Shown here: positions 1 through 7,255 of the stretch, piece after piece
How the letters are laid out: each line of letters begins with the position of its first letter
How positions within the stretch are numbered: position 1 is the first letter of the stretch
Source of the DNA: JAWUWD01 sp034112085
Lineage (GTDB): Bacteria > Bacteroidota > Bacteroidia > Cytophagales > Cyclobacteriaceae
Assembly: GCA_034112085.1 (NCBI GenBank)
Contig: JAWUWD010000037.1
Coordinates: forward strand, 1-14,609
Direction of reading: 5' to 3'
Length of the DNA stretch: 14,609 nucleotides
The notes under the pieces: model-generated
Seen by the model: only the letters and a program-made list of their open reading frames with translations
Told to the model about the DNA's origin: nothing
The model's database searches: none
Made by a program: the position numbers and the translations under genes

Positions 1-1683
1 GTAAAAATCACACCTCCTGAGTATACCTTTCAAAAGACAAAAAGGCAAAGTGATCTAGATATCGTGGTGTTGGAAGGATCTTTGGTTAAATGGGAGTTCA
101 CTTTTCATGAGCAAGTAGAAGAAGTTGTTTTAAAATTTTCAGATAAGTCTGAATTATCATTCAATAAAGAAGGCGAGAGGTTTGTAGCGAGTGCGAGTTT
201 GAACAATAGAGCATTGTACGAGCTGCAATATGTGAATTCTGATGGACAGACTATTTTTGGTGATTTTCATAAAATCGATATTGTATATGACCTGTCACCG
301 CAAGTAGACGTAGACGGTCTTGATCAATTTACAGAGGTTGATTTTGATGGAGATAAAAAGTTTGATTTGGATGTGTCAATAGTAGATGATTATGGAATTT
401 CTGACACCTATATCATTGCTACCATAGCACAAGGAACTGGAGAGTCTGTTATGTTTAGAGAGGATAAATTGCTGTTTGATACACAACTGAAAAGTGGGTC
501 GAAAAGTGAGAATTTAAAAAAACAAATTGATTTAAATCAGTTTGGTATGGAGCCTGGAGATGAGCTGTACTTCTATGTAGAAGCCAAAGATAATTGTACG
601 CTAAAGGGCAATACAACACGGACACAGACCTATATTATTTCTATCAGAGATACCTCAAGCTATGTGTATGGTATGGAAGGTGGTCTTGGGGTAGATATGA
701 TGCCAGAGTACTTCAGAAGTCAACGTCAGATAATTATAGATACTGAGAAGCTTCTGAAAAACAAGCCTAGTCTAATAGCTCAAGACTTCAACTCTAAAAG
801 CAATGAATTGGGTTTTGATCAAAAGGCACTTAGACTTAAATACGGTCAGTTTCTAGGTGAAGAAGACGAATCAGGAATAGCCATACAAACTGAAGAGCAA
901 GTAGAAGAAGCACTAAGTGAAGAAGAGGGAGGTGAATCAGAAGATGCTTTGGATGGATTTAAGCATGACCATCACACCGAAGATGAACACGAGCGAACGA
1001 ATGAAGGAGGGGAGCAAGAAGAAGATCCATTGGAGGAATATAATCACGCACATGATTCGGAAGAAGAAGCCACTTTCTTCTCAAACACACTAAAAGGAAA
1101 GCTTAAGGCTGCCATGGCGCTAATGTGGGATTCAGAGCTGTATCTGAGGCTATATCAACCAAAAAAAGCACTTCCCTATCAATACAAAGCATTGAAACTC
1201 ATCAAGGAGATTAAAAATCAAGCAAGGGTCTATGTACATCGAATTGGCTTTGATCCTCCACCTATCAAAGAAGAATCTAGATTGTCTGCCGACTTGTCAG
1301 AAGTGAAAAACAATAGATTAGAGACTTATGATACTTTGATCAATAATCCTTCGATCAGAAAGGTGATTCAGCTTATTGCTGAAAATCCTGATTCAATAAG
1401 AGAGTTGTCATTAGAAAATATTGAAGTCCTACAGTTAGCTGGTAACGAGCTCGCTCAAATCGCAGTAGATAATCCAGGGAAATACATTTTCAGTCTTCAA
1501 ATGCTACGCGATTGGATCAATGGAGAAGAAATGAGCCTAAGGACTCTTAGTTCATTGCAAAATGAACTCATAAAAGCCTTACCAAAGGATGCAGCCATAT
1601 CGAATCAATCAAAGAATAGCCTGAGCCCGCTGGCTAAGACATACCTTCAGCTTCTTGAACAAAACACCATTACTAATGATTGA
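1..1683 (+). CDS. DUF4175-like envelope protein, C-terminal part (5' end outside window)
   Basis: The reading frame is open from base 1, so the true start lies upstream; the GTG at 64 is internal. The visible 560 residues begin with an Ig/cadherin-like beta-rich part (about 1-220), with ITPPEYTF at the start and YFYVEAKDN near residue 190. A helical part follows, then a very acidic, His-containing low-complexity segment (about residues 287-356, nt 859-1068). After it comes a conserved-looking helical block with ELYLRLYQPKKALPYQYKAL and ARVYVHRIGFDPPP. This order matches my knowledge of the large DUF4175 proteins of Bacteroidota, which carry N-terminal membrane helices (not visible here) and are periplasmic for the rest. 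Molecular function is not established. The stop overlaps the next gene by 8 bases, indicating translational coupling. The family call rests on remembered motifs, not a search. Confidence 0.75.
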   Translation, partial: VKITPPEYTFQKTKRQSDLDIVVLEGSLVKWEFTFHEQVEEVVLKFSDKSELSFNKEGERFVASASLNNRALYELQYVNSDGQTIFGDFHKIDIVYDLSPQVDVDGLDQFTEVDFDGDKKFDLDVSIVDDYGISDTYIIATIAQGTGESVMFREDKLLFDTQLKSGSKSENLKKQIDLNQFGMEPGDELYFYVEAKDNCTLKGNTTRTQTYIISIRDTSSYVYGMEGGLGVDMMPEYFRSQRQIIIDTEKLLKNKPSLIAQDFNSKSNELGFDQKALRLKYGQFLGEEDESGIAIQTEEQVEEALSEEEGGESEDALDGFKHDHHTEDEHERTNEGGEQEEDPLEEYNHAHDSEEEATFFSNTLKGKLKAAMALMWDSELYLRLYQPKKALPYQYKALKLIKEIKNQARVYVHRIGFDPPPIKEESRLSADLSEVKNNRLETYDTLINNPSIRKVIQLIAENPDSIRELSLENIEVLQLAGNELAQIAVDNPGKYIFSLQMLRDWINGEEMSLRTLSSLQNELIKALPKDAAISNQSKNSLSPLAKTYLQLLEQNTITND

Positions 1684-3448
1684 TGAGGGACTGATATTTA
1701 GTGGATGGAATGAGCAATGGCATTTATTTGTAGTGTTGACATTCATTATAACAATGCTCATCAGTATCGATTTGTATAAAAACAAAAGAGAGCGAAAAGG
1801 GCTGCGAATACTTAGCTATGTCTTAGTGTTAGTTTCTATATCCGGCTTGATTTTAAAACCTCAATATAGCACTGTTATAGAAGCTGATCGAATTATTTTT
1901 CTCACTGATGGCTATGATGAAAGTACATTAGATAGTTTACTACAGAATCAACCCAATGTGAAAGTCTACTCCAAAATTTCAGAAAAGGGACTTAATAATA
2001 ACTATCAGCAAGTATGGGATATCTATGATCTCAAATATCTAAATGACAATATCAAGCATATAGAATTACTAGGAGAGGGGTTGGCGCCCTATGAATTGGA
2101 GAAATTGATTGATATTAATATTAATTATTATCCATATGAGATCCCAAACGGGATTCTAGATTTGCAATATGAGCGATCTGTTGAACTAGACAAGACTACT
2201 ATTATTGAAGGGACGATCAAAAGCCCTAATGAAACAAAAATTATCCTTTTCAATAATGATTCAAGGTTAGATTCGACTATTGCGGATTATCAAGGTTATT
2301 TTTCAATCTCTCATACGCTTAAGGCAACTGGAAGGTTTGTATTTCAACTCGCTGTCTATAGTGGCGATAGTCTGTTGCAAGATCATCCATTGCCGATAGA
2401 GGTGATTCCTCAAAGAAAACTAAGTGTATTGATTGTCAATGACTTCCCGATATTTGATACCAAATATCTAAGAAAATATCTTGTCAAAAGTGGTCATGAA
2501 GTAGTAATCCGCAATAGATATAGCCAGAAAAATTTCAACTACGAATATTATAACACAAGAGATAAAGCAGTTATTAGGCTAGCCTCTGATCAATTGAAAA
2601 ATGTTGACTTATTGATCCTTGATCAACAATCATTGCGAGGATTTTCTGCTAAAGTGTTAAGAAATATAAGGGCAATGGTCAAGGAATATGGACTTACCGT
2701 ATTATTACAAAATGCAAAGAAATTTTCGAACATGAATCAGTTTGAATTGTTTGACAACTTATCAATTGATGAAAATAATGAGACTGAGTTCGTAGTCAAA
2801 AAAGGCATTTCGATTTCTAATAGTGAGTATGAAGTGTCACAACCTAACATGCCTATCGTGTCAACCCAAAGTAAAAATTCATTAGGTGGTTACAAATATT
2901 TAGGAATAGGCAAGGTGGGAATTCTCTCATTTCAAAACTCTTATGAATTAGTGCTTAACGGCAATCAACAATTATATGAGAGCATCTGGTCAGATATCAT
3001 CTATCAGATAAGCAAAAGAGTGGAGAAGAAAATTGTGATGGACTTCAAAGATGAATTTCCAATCGTCAACTCTCAAATTGAGGTCAGTCTTGAGAATAAC
3101 ACTAATCAAAAACATCAAGTATCGATTGATAATGATAAACTGCCAATGAAGCAGGATGCGCAGCTACCAAACCTTTGGACAAGTATTTATTGGACTAATA
3201 ACTCAGGGTGGACAGCTATGAATGTTAATGATACTGATTTTGAAAACTATAGATACGTATTTGACGAAAACGACTGGAGCAGTTTGATTTCCAACCGTAA
3301 ATCAATTAGTAATACAATGTTTGCTGGTATTACTAGACAGCAAATAGAAGAAACTCCTAAATATGCTAACCGAGAGTTATCTCCTATGATATTCTATCTT
3401 TTATTCTTAATAAGTATTGCATATTTGTGGGTAGAAACTAAACTATGA
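1676..3448 (+). CDS. membrane-anchored protein with glutamine-amidotransferase-like domain (BatA/VWA-like architecture)
   Basis: The protein has 590 residues from the ATG at 1676, which overlaps the previous stop as ATGATTGA. An in-frame TTG at 1655 would add seven residues but is less likely. Two hydrophobic segments lie at about residues 16-32 and 44-60, and a third sits at the extreme C-terminus (SPMIFYLLFLISIAYLW), so most of the protein is a large loop, probably periplasmic. The region around residues 250-350, starting RKLSVLIVNDFPIFDTKYL and containing DLLILDQQS, looks like a class I glutamine-amidotransferase-like fold, as found in Bacteroidota proteins related to VWA/BatA families. 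I see no DxSxS metal site and no obvious catalytic Cys-His-Glu triad, so an enzymatic role is doubtful; scaffold or binding is more likely. It is translationally coupled on both sides (8-bp overlap upstream, ATGA downstream). Function unknown. Confidence 0.75.
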   Translation: MIDEGLIFSGWNEQWHLFVVLTFIITMLISIDLYKNKRERKGLRILSYVLVLVSISGLILKPQYSTVIEADRIIFLTDGYDESTLDSLLQNQPNVKVYSKISEKGLNNNYQQVWDIYDLKYLNDNIKHIELLGEGLAPYELEKLIDININYYPYEIPNGILDLQYERSVELDKTTIIEGTIKSPNETKIILFNNDSRLDSTIADYQGYFSISHTLKATGRFVFQLAVYSGDSLLQDHPLPIEVIPQRKLSVLIVNDFPIFDTKYLRKYLVKSGHEVVIRNRYSQKNFNYEYYNTRDKAVIRLASDQLKNVDLLILDQQSLRGFSAKVLRNIRAMVKEYGLTVLLQNAKKFSNMNQFELFDNLSIDENNETEFVVKKGISISNSEYEVSQPNMPIVSTQSKNSLGGYKYLGIGKVGILSFQNSYELVLNGNQQLYESIWSDIIYQISKRVEKKIVMDFKDEFPIVNSQIEVSLENNTNQKHQVSIDNDKLPMKQDAQLPNLWTSIYWTNNSGWTAMNVNDTDFENYRYVFDENDWSSLISNRKSISNTMFAGITRQQIEETPKYANRELSPMIFYLLFLISIAYLWVETKL

Positions 3449-3636
3449 AACGATCCAAAAAACTCTTCCTTGTTATTGCTGTTGTCTTTTTTGTAGCAAT
3501 TTCCTATCTGGCATATGATATTTCGAGCAGGACAACTTTCCCAGGTTCGAGGCCTCAGTTGAAAGAAAGGCTAAAAGGAATCTATGGTGATACCACAAAA
3601 GTAGATTCTCTAGAGAATCTACTAATTAATAAATAG
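3445..3636 (+). CDS. small single-pass membrane protein, last visible gene of the DUF4175 operon
   Basis: This 63-residue protein starts at an ATG that overlaps the preceding TGA (ATGA), strong evidence that it is translated. Residues 1-6 are basic (MKRSKK), residues about 7-23 form one membrane helix (LFLVIAVVFFVAISYLA), and a polar tail follows containing SSRTTFPGSRPQLKERL. This fits a protein with its N-terminus in the cytoplasm and the tail outside. I recall similar short proteins with the TTFPGS motif beside DUF4175 genes in Bacteroidota, but no function is known. The last codons contain a perfect 24-bp palindrome (3600-3623). The gene converges on tyrS with a 70-bp gap. Confidence 0.7.
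   Translation: MKRSKKLFLVIAVVFFVAISYLAYDISSRTTFPGSRPQLKERLKGIYGDTTKVDSLENLLINK
3600..3623 (-). terminator. perfect 24-bp palindrome, possible tyrS terminator
   Basis: Each half-site is AGTAGATTCTCT read 5'-3', with no mismatch. As RNA it can fold into a 10-bp stem with a CTAG loop. Read on the minus strand, 83 bases past the tyrS stop, the stem runs into TTTTGTGG, a short U tract that would suit a weak intrinsic terminator. On the plus strand no U tract follows. It lies inside the final codons of the small membrane protein. A protein-binding dyad is the alternative. Confidence 0.4.
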
Positions 3637-3706
3637 CACTTCATTTCACTGGATTTATCGATTCAATATCTCTAAGAATTTCACCTCTGAAAAAATATAG
3701 AGTAGT

Positions 3707-4990
3707 CTAATTCACTGATATCAAGTAATAATTCTTCTTCCCTTTCTGTACCAATAAGTATTTTTCTTGGAGTAAATCAAACTGTACAGCTTGATTAGGA
3801 TCAGTCACCTTAGATTTGTTGATACTGACTCCACCACCTTGTATCATTTTACGAGCTTCTCCTTTTGAGGAAAACACGATTTGGCCAGTCGTTTCTGACA
3901 AGAAGTCTGTGATATTGGCAACTTCGGAGAGTTGTGATTTAGTCACTTCTGCTTTTGGCACACCCTCAAATACGGCCAGCAGAGTGTCTTCATCTAAACT
4001 GACTAAGTCTTCTGTAGTTGATTTGCCAAAGAGTAATTGCGAAGCTTTCAACGCCATATTATAATCAGCTTCAGAGTGTACGCGAATAGTGATATCCTTG
4101 CCGAGTTCCTTTTGTAATAGACGAAGGTGTGGCGCTTCGGCATGCTCTTTTTCCAGAGCTTCTATTTCGTCCTTTGACTTTAAAGTGAATATCCTGATGT
4201 AGTTAGCAGCATCTTCATCAGATGCATTGAGCCAGTATTGATAGAATTTATACGGTGAAGTTTTTTTCTTGTCCAACCATATATTGCCACCTTCTGTTTT
4301 TCCAAATTTAGTGCCGTCTGCTTTTTTAATAAGTGGTGTGGTCACTGCGAAAGCTTCACCACCACCTTTACGTCTGATGAGCTCTGTCCCTGTGACAATA
4401 TTTCCCCATTGATCTGATCCCCCGAGTTGGATCTTGCAGTTTTTATTTTGATTAAGCCAGTAGAAGTCATATCCTTGGACAAGCTGGTAACTAAATTCTG
4501 TAAATGACATACCAGTTTCCAATCTGCTTTTCACAGAATCCTTTGCCAACATGTAATTGACACTGATGTGCTTACCTACATCTCTGATAAAGTCTAAGAA
4601 GTTGAAATTCTTGAACCAGTCATAGTTATTTACTACTTCAGCAGAATTTTCACCACAATCGAAATCCAAAAACTGTTCCAGTTGTTTTTTCACACAATCA
4701 AGATTGTGATTGAGAATCTCCTCTGACAGAAGGTTTCGCTCAGCCGACTTTCCAGAAGGATCACCAACCATACCCGTTGCTCCACCTACCAATGCGAAAG
4801 GCTTATGCCCAGATCGCTGAAAATGCACCAAAGTCATGATTTGTACCAAACTACCAATATGCAAAGAGTCAGCAGTCGGATCAAAGCCGATATAAGCTGA
4901 GGTCATCTCTTTTTGGAGTTGATCTTCAGTCCCAGGCATCATATCGTGGATCATGCCGCGCCATTGGAGTTCTTTGATGAAATTGGTCAT
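3707..4990 (-). CDS. tyrS: tyrosyl-tRNA synthetase
   Basis: Cytoplasmic class I aminoacyl-tRNA synthetase that charges tRNA-Tyr with tyrosine using ATP. Taking the ATG at 4990 gives 427 residues, normal for the bacterial enzyme. The catalytic Rossmann domain shows AYIGFDPTADSLHIGS, with the HIGH-type motif as HIGS at residues 44-47. It also shows the tyrosine/tRNA region YQLVQGYDFYWL (168-179), QLGGSDQWGN (188-197) and the KMSKS-type loop KFGKT (228-232). The C-terminal part, with ARKMIQGGGVSINKSKV, is the S4 RNA-binding domain. A longer frame starting at a TTG at 5020 is rejected, because that TTG belongs to a likely -7 promoter box and the family normally begins close to NFIKELQWRGMIHD. The gene is monocistronic, divergent from the DUF1456 gene and convergent with the upstream operon. 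Confidence 0.97.
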   Translation of the reverse strand: MTNFIKELQWRGMIHDMMPGTEDQLQKEMTSAYIGFDPTADSLHIGSLVQIMTLVHFQRSGHKPFALVGGATGMVGDPSGKSAERNLLSEEILNHNLDCVKKQLEQFLDFDCGENSAEVVNNYDWFKNFNFLDFIRDVGKHISVNYMLAKDSVKSRLETGMSFTEFSYQLVQGYDFYWLNQNKNCKIQLGGSDQWGNIVTGTELIRRKGGGEAFAVTTPLIKKADGTKFGKTEGGNIWLDKKKTSPYKFYQYWLNASDEDAANYIRIFTLKSKDEIEALEKEHAEAPHLRLLQKELGKDITIRVHSEADYNMALKASQLLFGKSTTEDLVSLDEDTLLAVFEGVPKAEVTKSQLSEVANITDFLSETTGQIVFSSKGEARKMIQGGGVSINKSKVTDPNQAVQFDLLQEKYLLVQKGKKNYYLISVN

Positions 4991-5017
4991 ATCTCTTCTG
5001 CTTTTTATTCTTGGCTG

Positions 5018-5025
5018 CAAAGATG
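5018..5025 (-). promoter_or_regulatory. likely tyrS promoter, -7 box
   Basis: On the minus strand this reads CATCTTTG followed by C, one mismatch from the Bacteroidota -7 consensus TAnnTTTG. It lies 27 bases upstream of the ATG at 4990, giving a short leader. I see no clear TTG at the -33 position, so the call is moderate. Confidence 0.45.
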
Positions 5026-5087
5026 TAAGAATGATGGGAAAGAAAAAAGCTCATCCTCATGGTAAATAATATTCAACCGATAATTCT

Positions 5088-5095
5088 TATCTTTG
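5088..5095 (+). promoter_or_regulatory. likely promoter of the DUF1456 gene, -7 box
   Basis: TATCTTTG is a perfect match to TAnnTTTG, placed 28 bases before the ATG at 5124. A -33 TTG is not evident at the usual 17-23 base spacing. With the tyrS box it makes a divergent promoter pair about 60 bases apart. Confidence 0.5.
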
Positions 5096-5123
5096 AGTTT
5101 TAAAAATCACTTGAAACGATTCT

Positions 5124-5360
5124 ATGCTTTCCAATAACGACATTCTAAAAAAACTAAGAGTAGCTCACAAACTCCGTGATGAAGATATTATCAATATTTT
5201 GAAGCTAGTTGACTTTGAAATAACCAAGGGGGCTCTTGGCGATATGTTTCGAAATGAAGATCATCCCAGTTTTCAGGATGCTGGAGATCAAATACTCCGG
5301 AATTTCTTGAATGCGCTCATCATTCATTTGAGAGGTCCTCGCCCCAAAAAAGAAGAGTAA
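5124..5360 (+). CDS. DUF1456 family protein, single-repeat form
   Basis: A soluble 78-residue protein. NNDILKKLRVAHKLRDEDII, the acidic-hydrophobic middle and the ending FLNALIIHLRGPRP match the repeat unit of DUF1456 (YehS-type) proteins. As I know the family, members usually carry two such units in about 150-160 residues, whereas this protein has one and ends with a charged tail. No biochemical role is established for the family. There is no signal peptide or membrane segment. It has its own promoter-like box 28 bases upstream and is followed by 67 bases before the next gene. Confidence 0.8.
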   Translation: MLSNNDILKKLRVAHKLRDEDIINILKLVDFEITKGALGDMFRNEDHPSFQDAGDQILRNFLNALIIHLRGPRPKKEE

Positions 5361-5427
5361 GTTTTCACTTACTTAACCGTTAATATTTTTTTATTTCTCA
5401 TGATTAAGTTTAGTTTTATACGATCCT

Positions 5428-7206
5428 ATGAGACTAAACTTTAATTTGTTTTTATGTTGGACTCTAATAGTTGGTTTTTCCAGTGTCACCTATAGCTCGG
5501 CACTAACTAGTAATATATACCTTTCTCAAGATACTTCTATTGTCAATTCACTGAATAGATTAGCAAAGAAATACCTTGCCACGAGTACGGACACTACTTT
5601 GATCTTTGCAGATAGCGCTGCTAGCATTTCACGTAATATTAACTTTCTTAAGGGTGAGGCAAATGCTCTAGAACATATGGCACAGGCCTATATTTATATG
5701 GGTGATAATGTGAAAGCCACTGTAGAAGCTAAAAAATCTCTTAAGATATATCAATTGCTGAAGGATGAGGTTGGAAGTGCGGTTATTCTCAATAAGATGG
5801 GTGCAATCCACATGAATAAAGGGGAGTACGATATAGCCACAGATTATCTTAAGGAATCGTTGCAGTTATTGAATGGGAAAGGTGATTTAGCAACTCAGGC
5901 CTCAACCTATAATTCGTTGGGGAATATTGCTCAGAAAAAAGGTAACTATTCACAGGCTTCAGAATATATTCACAAGGCTCTTAATCTCAATCAACAAATA
6001 GGTAGAACATCAGGGGTCGCAGATGCTCTAAACAATCTTGGAGTTATATACGAGTATCAAGAAGATTACGAGAAAGCATTAAGTAATTATCAGGAATCAT
6101 ATCTGCTTTATCAGAAGATTGGGGACAAACTTGGAGTAGCTATTGGGATGCATAATGCAGGTATTATTCTTAAAAAGACTGAAAAATATGACTCGGCAAT
6201 CTATAATTTTAAGTCAGCCTTGGTATTGGATACAGAGTTTGGAGCTTTCGATGGAGTGGCTTATGATAAAAAAGAGTTAGGGGAAACTTACTTTTTGATG
6301 AATCAATTAGATTCTGCTTATAGGTGTCTTCATGATGCTTTGAAGCTGTCAATTACTTATCAGGATCCAGTGGTAGAGGTGCCGGCCTTAGTGGTGCTAG
6401 GTAAGGTACACAAGTCACTTAAAGACTATGATTCAGCACTTTTCTATTTTCATAAAGCTTTTGTTAAGTCAGAGGAATCTCAGTTGTTTAACGAAAAGAA
6501 GGAAGCAGCAAAGGCTCTTTACTTGATGTATGATCAGAAAGGGCATATACAAGAGGCCTATGACTATTATAAAGTGTATAACCAGTTGAAGGATACTTTA
6601 TTCAATGAAGAAAGTATTAAGAAAATCACACTATTAGCAGCCGAATATGAGTTTGAACAAAGTAGAAAGGATGACGAACTTCAAACCAAATTGAATAATA
6701 TAGGAAAGGATCAGGAAGTAGCAGAGGCTATTTGGTTAAGGAACACATCTGTTGTTGGTATTTTTCTAATTTCCTTAATCGCGGTGATGACGTATTTTAA
6801 TTATAGAAGGAAGCGATTTGCGAACGAAGCTTTAAATAAATTGAATTTAGAAGTAAATGCCCAAAAAGAAGAGCTAAGCCAACAAACCTATGAGTTGGCG
6901 CAACTCAACGATCAGCTTCATCTACTCAATGGTACTTTAGAAGAAAAGGTCAAGAACAGAACTTCTGAACTAGAGGTTAATAATAGACAATTGTTAACTA
7001 AGAACAGTAAATTGGCCAATTATGCATACTACAATGCACATAAGGTACGAGCACCATTAGCAAATGTGATGGGACTAACTAATCTATTTATCAACCCCGA
7101 GATAAGTGCCAAGGAGAAAGAATTCATTGCCAATAAAATAATCGAATGCTCCAACCAATTGAATGAGGTGGTGTTTGAAATGCAGCAAATATTGCAAGAG
7201 GAGTAA
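5428..7206 (+). CDS. exported TPR sensor-like protein ending in an orphan HisKA-like segment
   Basis: The protein has 592 residues. An N-terminal signal sequence (MRLNFNLFLCWTLIVGFSS, possible cleavage in the mid-20s) is followed by tandem tetratricopeptide repeats over about residues 55-400, with typical patterns such as ADALNNLGVIYEYQEDYEKAL. One membrane helix lies at about 441-459 and is followed by RRKR. A coiled coil (about 465-530) leads to NAHKVRAPLANVMGL, which resembles the phosphoacceptor H-box of histidine kinases with His at about residue 538. The protein then ends 54 residues later, with no N, G1, F or G2 boxes of an ATPase domain. The expected layout is periplasmic TPRs, one membrane pass and a cytoplasmic dimerising helix pair. 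Neither a complete kinase domain nor a DNA-binding domain is present. I found no convincing promoter; TAAGTTTA near 5405 is a weak candidate. Confidence 0.8.
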   Translation: MRLNFNLFLCWTLIVGFSSVTYSSALTSNIYLSQDTSIVNSLNRLAKKYLATSTDTTLIFADSAASISRNINFLKGEANALEHMAQAYIYMGDNVKATVEAKKSLKIYQLLKDEVGSAVILNKMGAIHMNKGEYDIATDYLKESLQLLNGKGDLATQASTYNSLGNIAQKKGNYSQASEYIHKALNLNQQIGRTSGVADALNNLGVIYEYQEDYEKALSNYQESYLLYQKIGDKLGVAIGMHNAGIILKKTEKYDSAIYNFKSALVLDTEFGAFDGVAYDKKELGETYFLMNQLDSAYRCLHDALKLSITYQDPVVEVPALVVLGKVHKSLKDYDSALFYFHKAFVKSEESQLFNEKKEAAKALYLMYDQKGHIQEAYDYYKVYNQLKDTLFNEESIKKITLLAAEYEFEQSRKDDELQTKLNNIGKDQEVAEAIWLRNTSVVGIFLISLIAVMTYFNYRRKRFANEALNKLNLEVNAQKEELSQQTYELAQLNDQLHLLNGTLEEKVKNRTSELEVNNRQLLTKNSKLANYAYYNAHKVRAPLANVMGLTNLFINPEISAKEKEFIANKIIECSNQLNEVVFEMQQILQEE

Positions 7207-7211
7207 GTAAT

Positions 7212-7245
7212 AATGCACCCTCTTATAGTTGTAAAAGGGTGCATT
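7212..7245. terminator. bidirectional intrinsic terminator between converging genes
   Basis: A perfect 10-bp stem, AATGCACCCT (7212-7221) against AGGGTGCATT (7236-7245), encloses a 14-base loop. It sits 6 bases after the TPR gene stop and 11 bases before the end of the minus-strand Asp-box gene. Both flanks are T-rich in the respective reading direction, although neither has a long pure U tract. Confidence 0.75.
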
Positions 7246-7255
7246 GTGTCATTTG

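Noticed and set aside
1655..1675. TTG start for the second operon gene
   Set aside because: The ATG at 1676 overlaps the upstream stop in the usual coupled form, and the added seven residues have no support.
4991..5020. Longer tyrS start at a TTG (5020)
   Set aside because: The TTG is part of a -7 box-like CATCTTTG, and the family starts near the ATG at 4990.
5355..5374. Hairpin AGTAAGT/ACTTACT at the DUF1456 stop as a terminator
   Set aside because: The stem is only 7 bp and AT-rich, and the nearest T run is about 14 bases further on.
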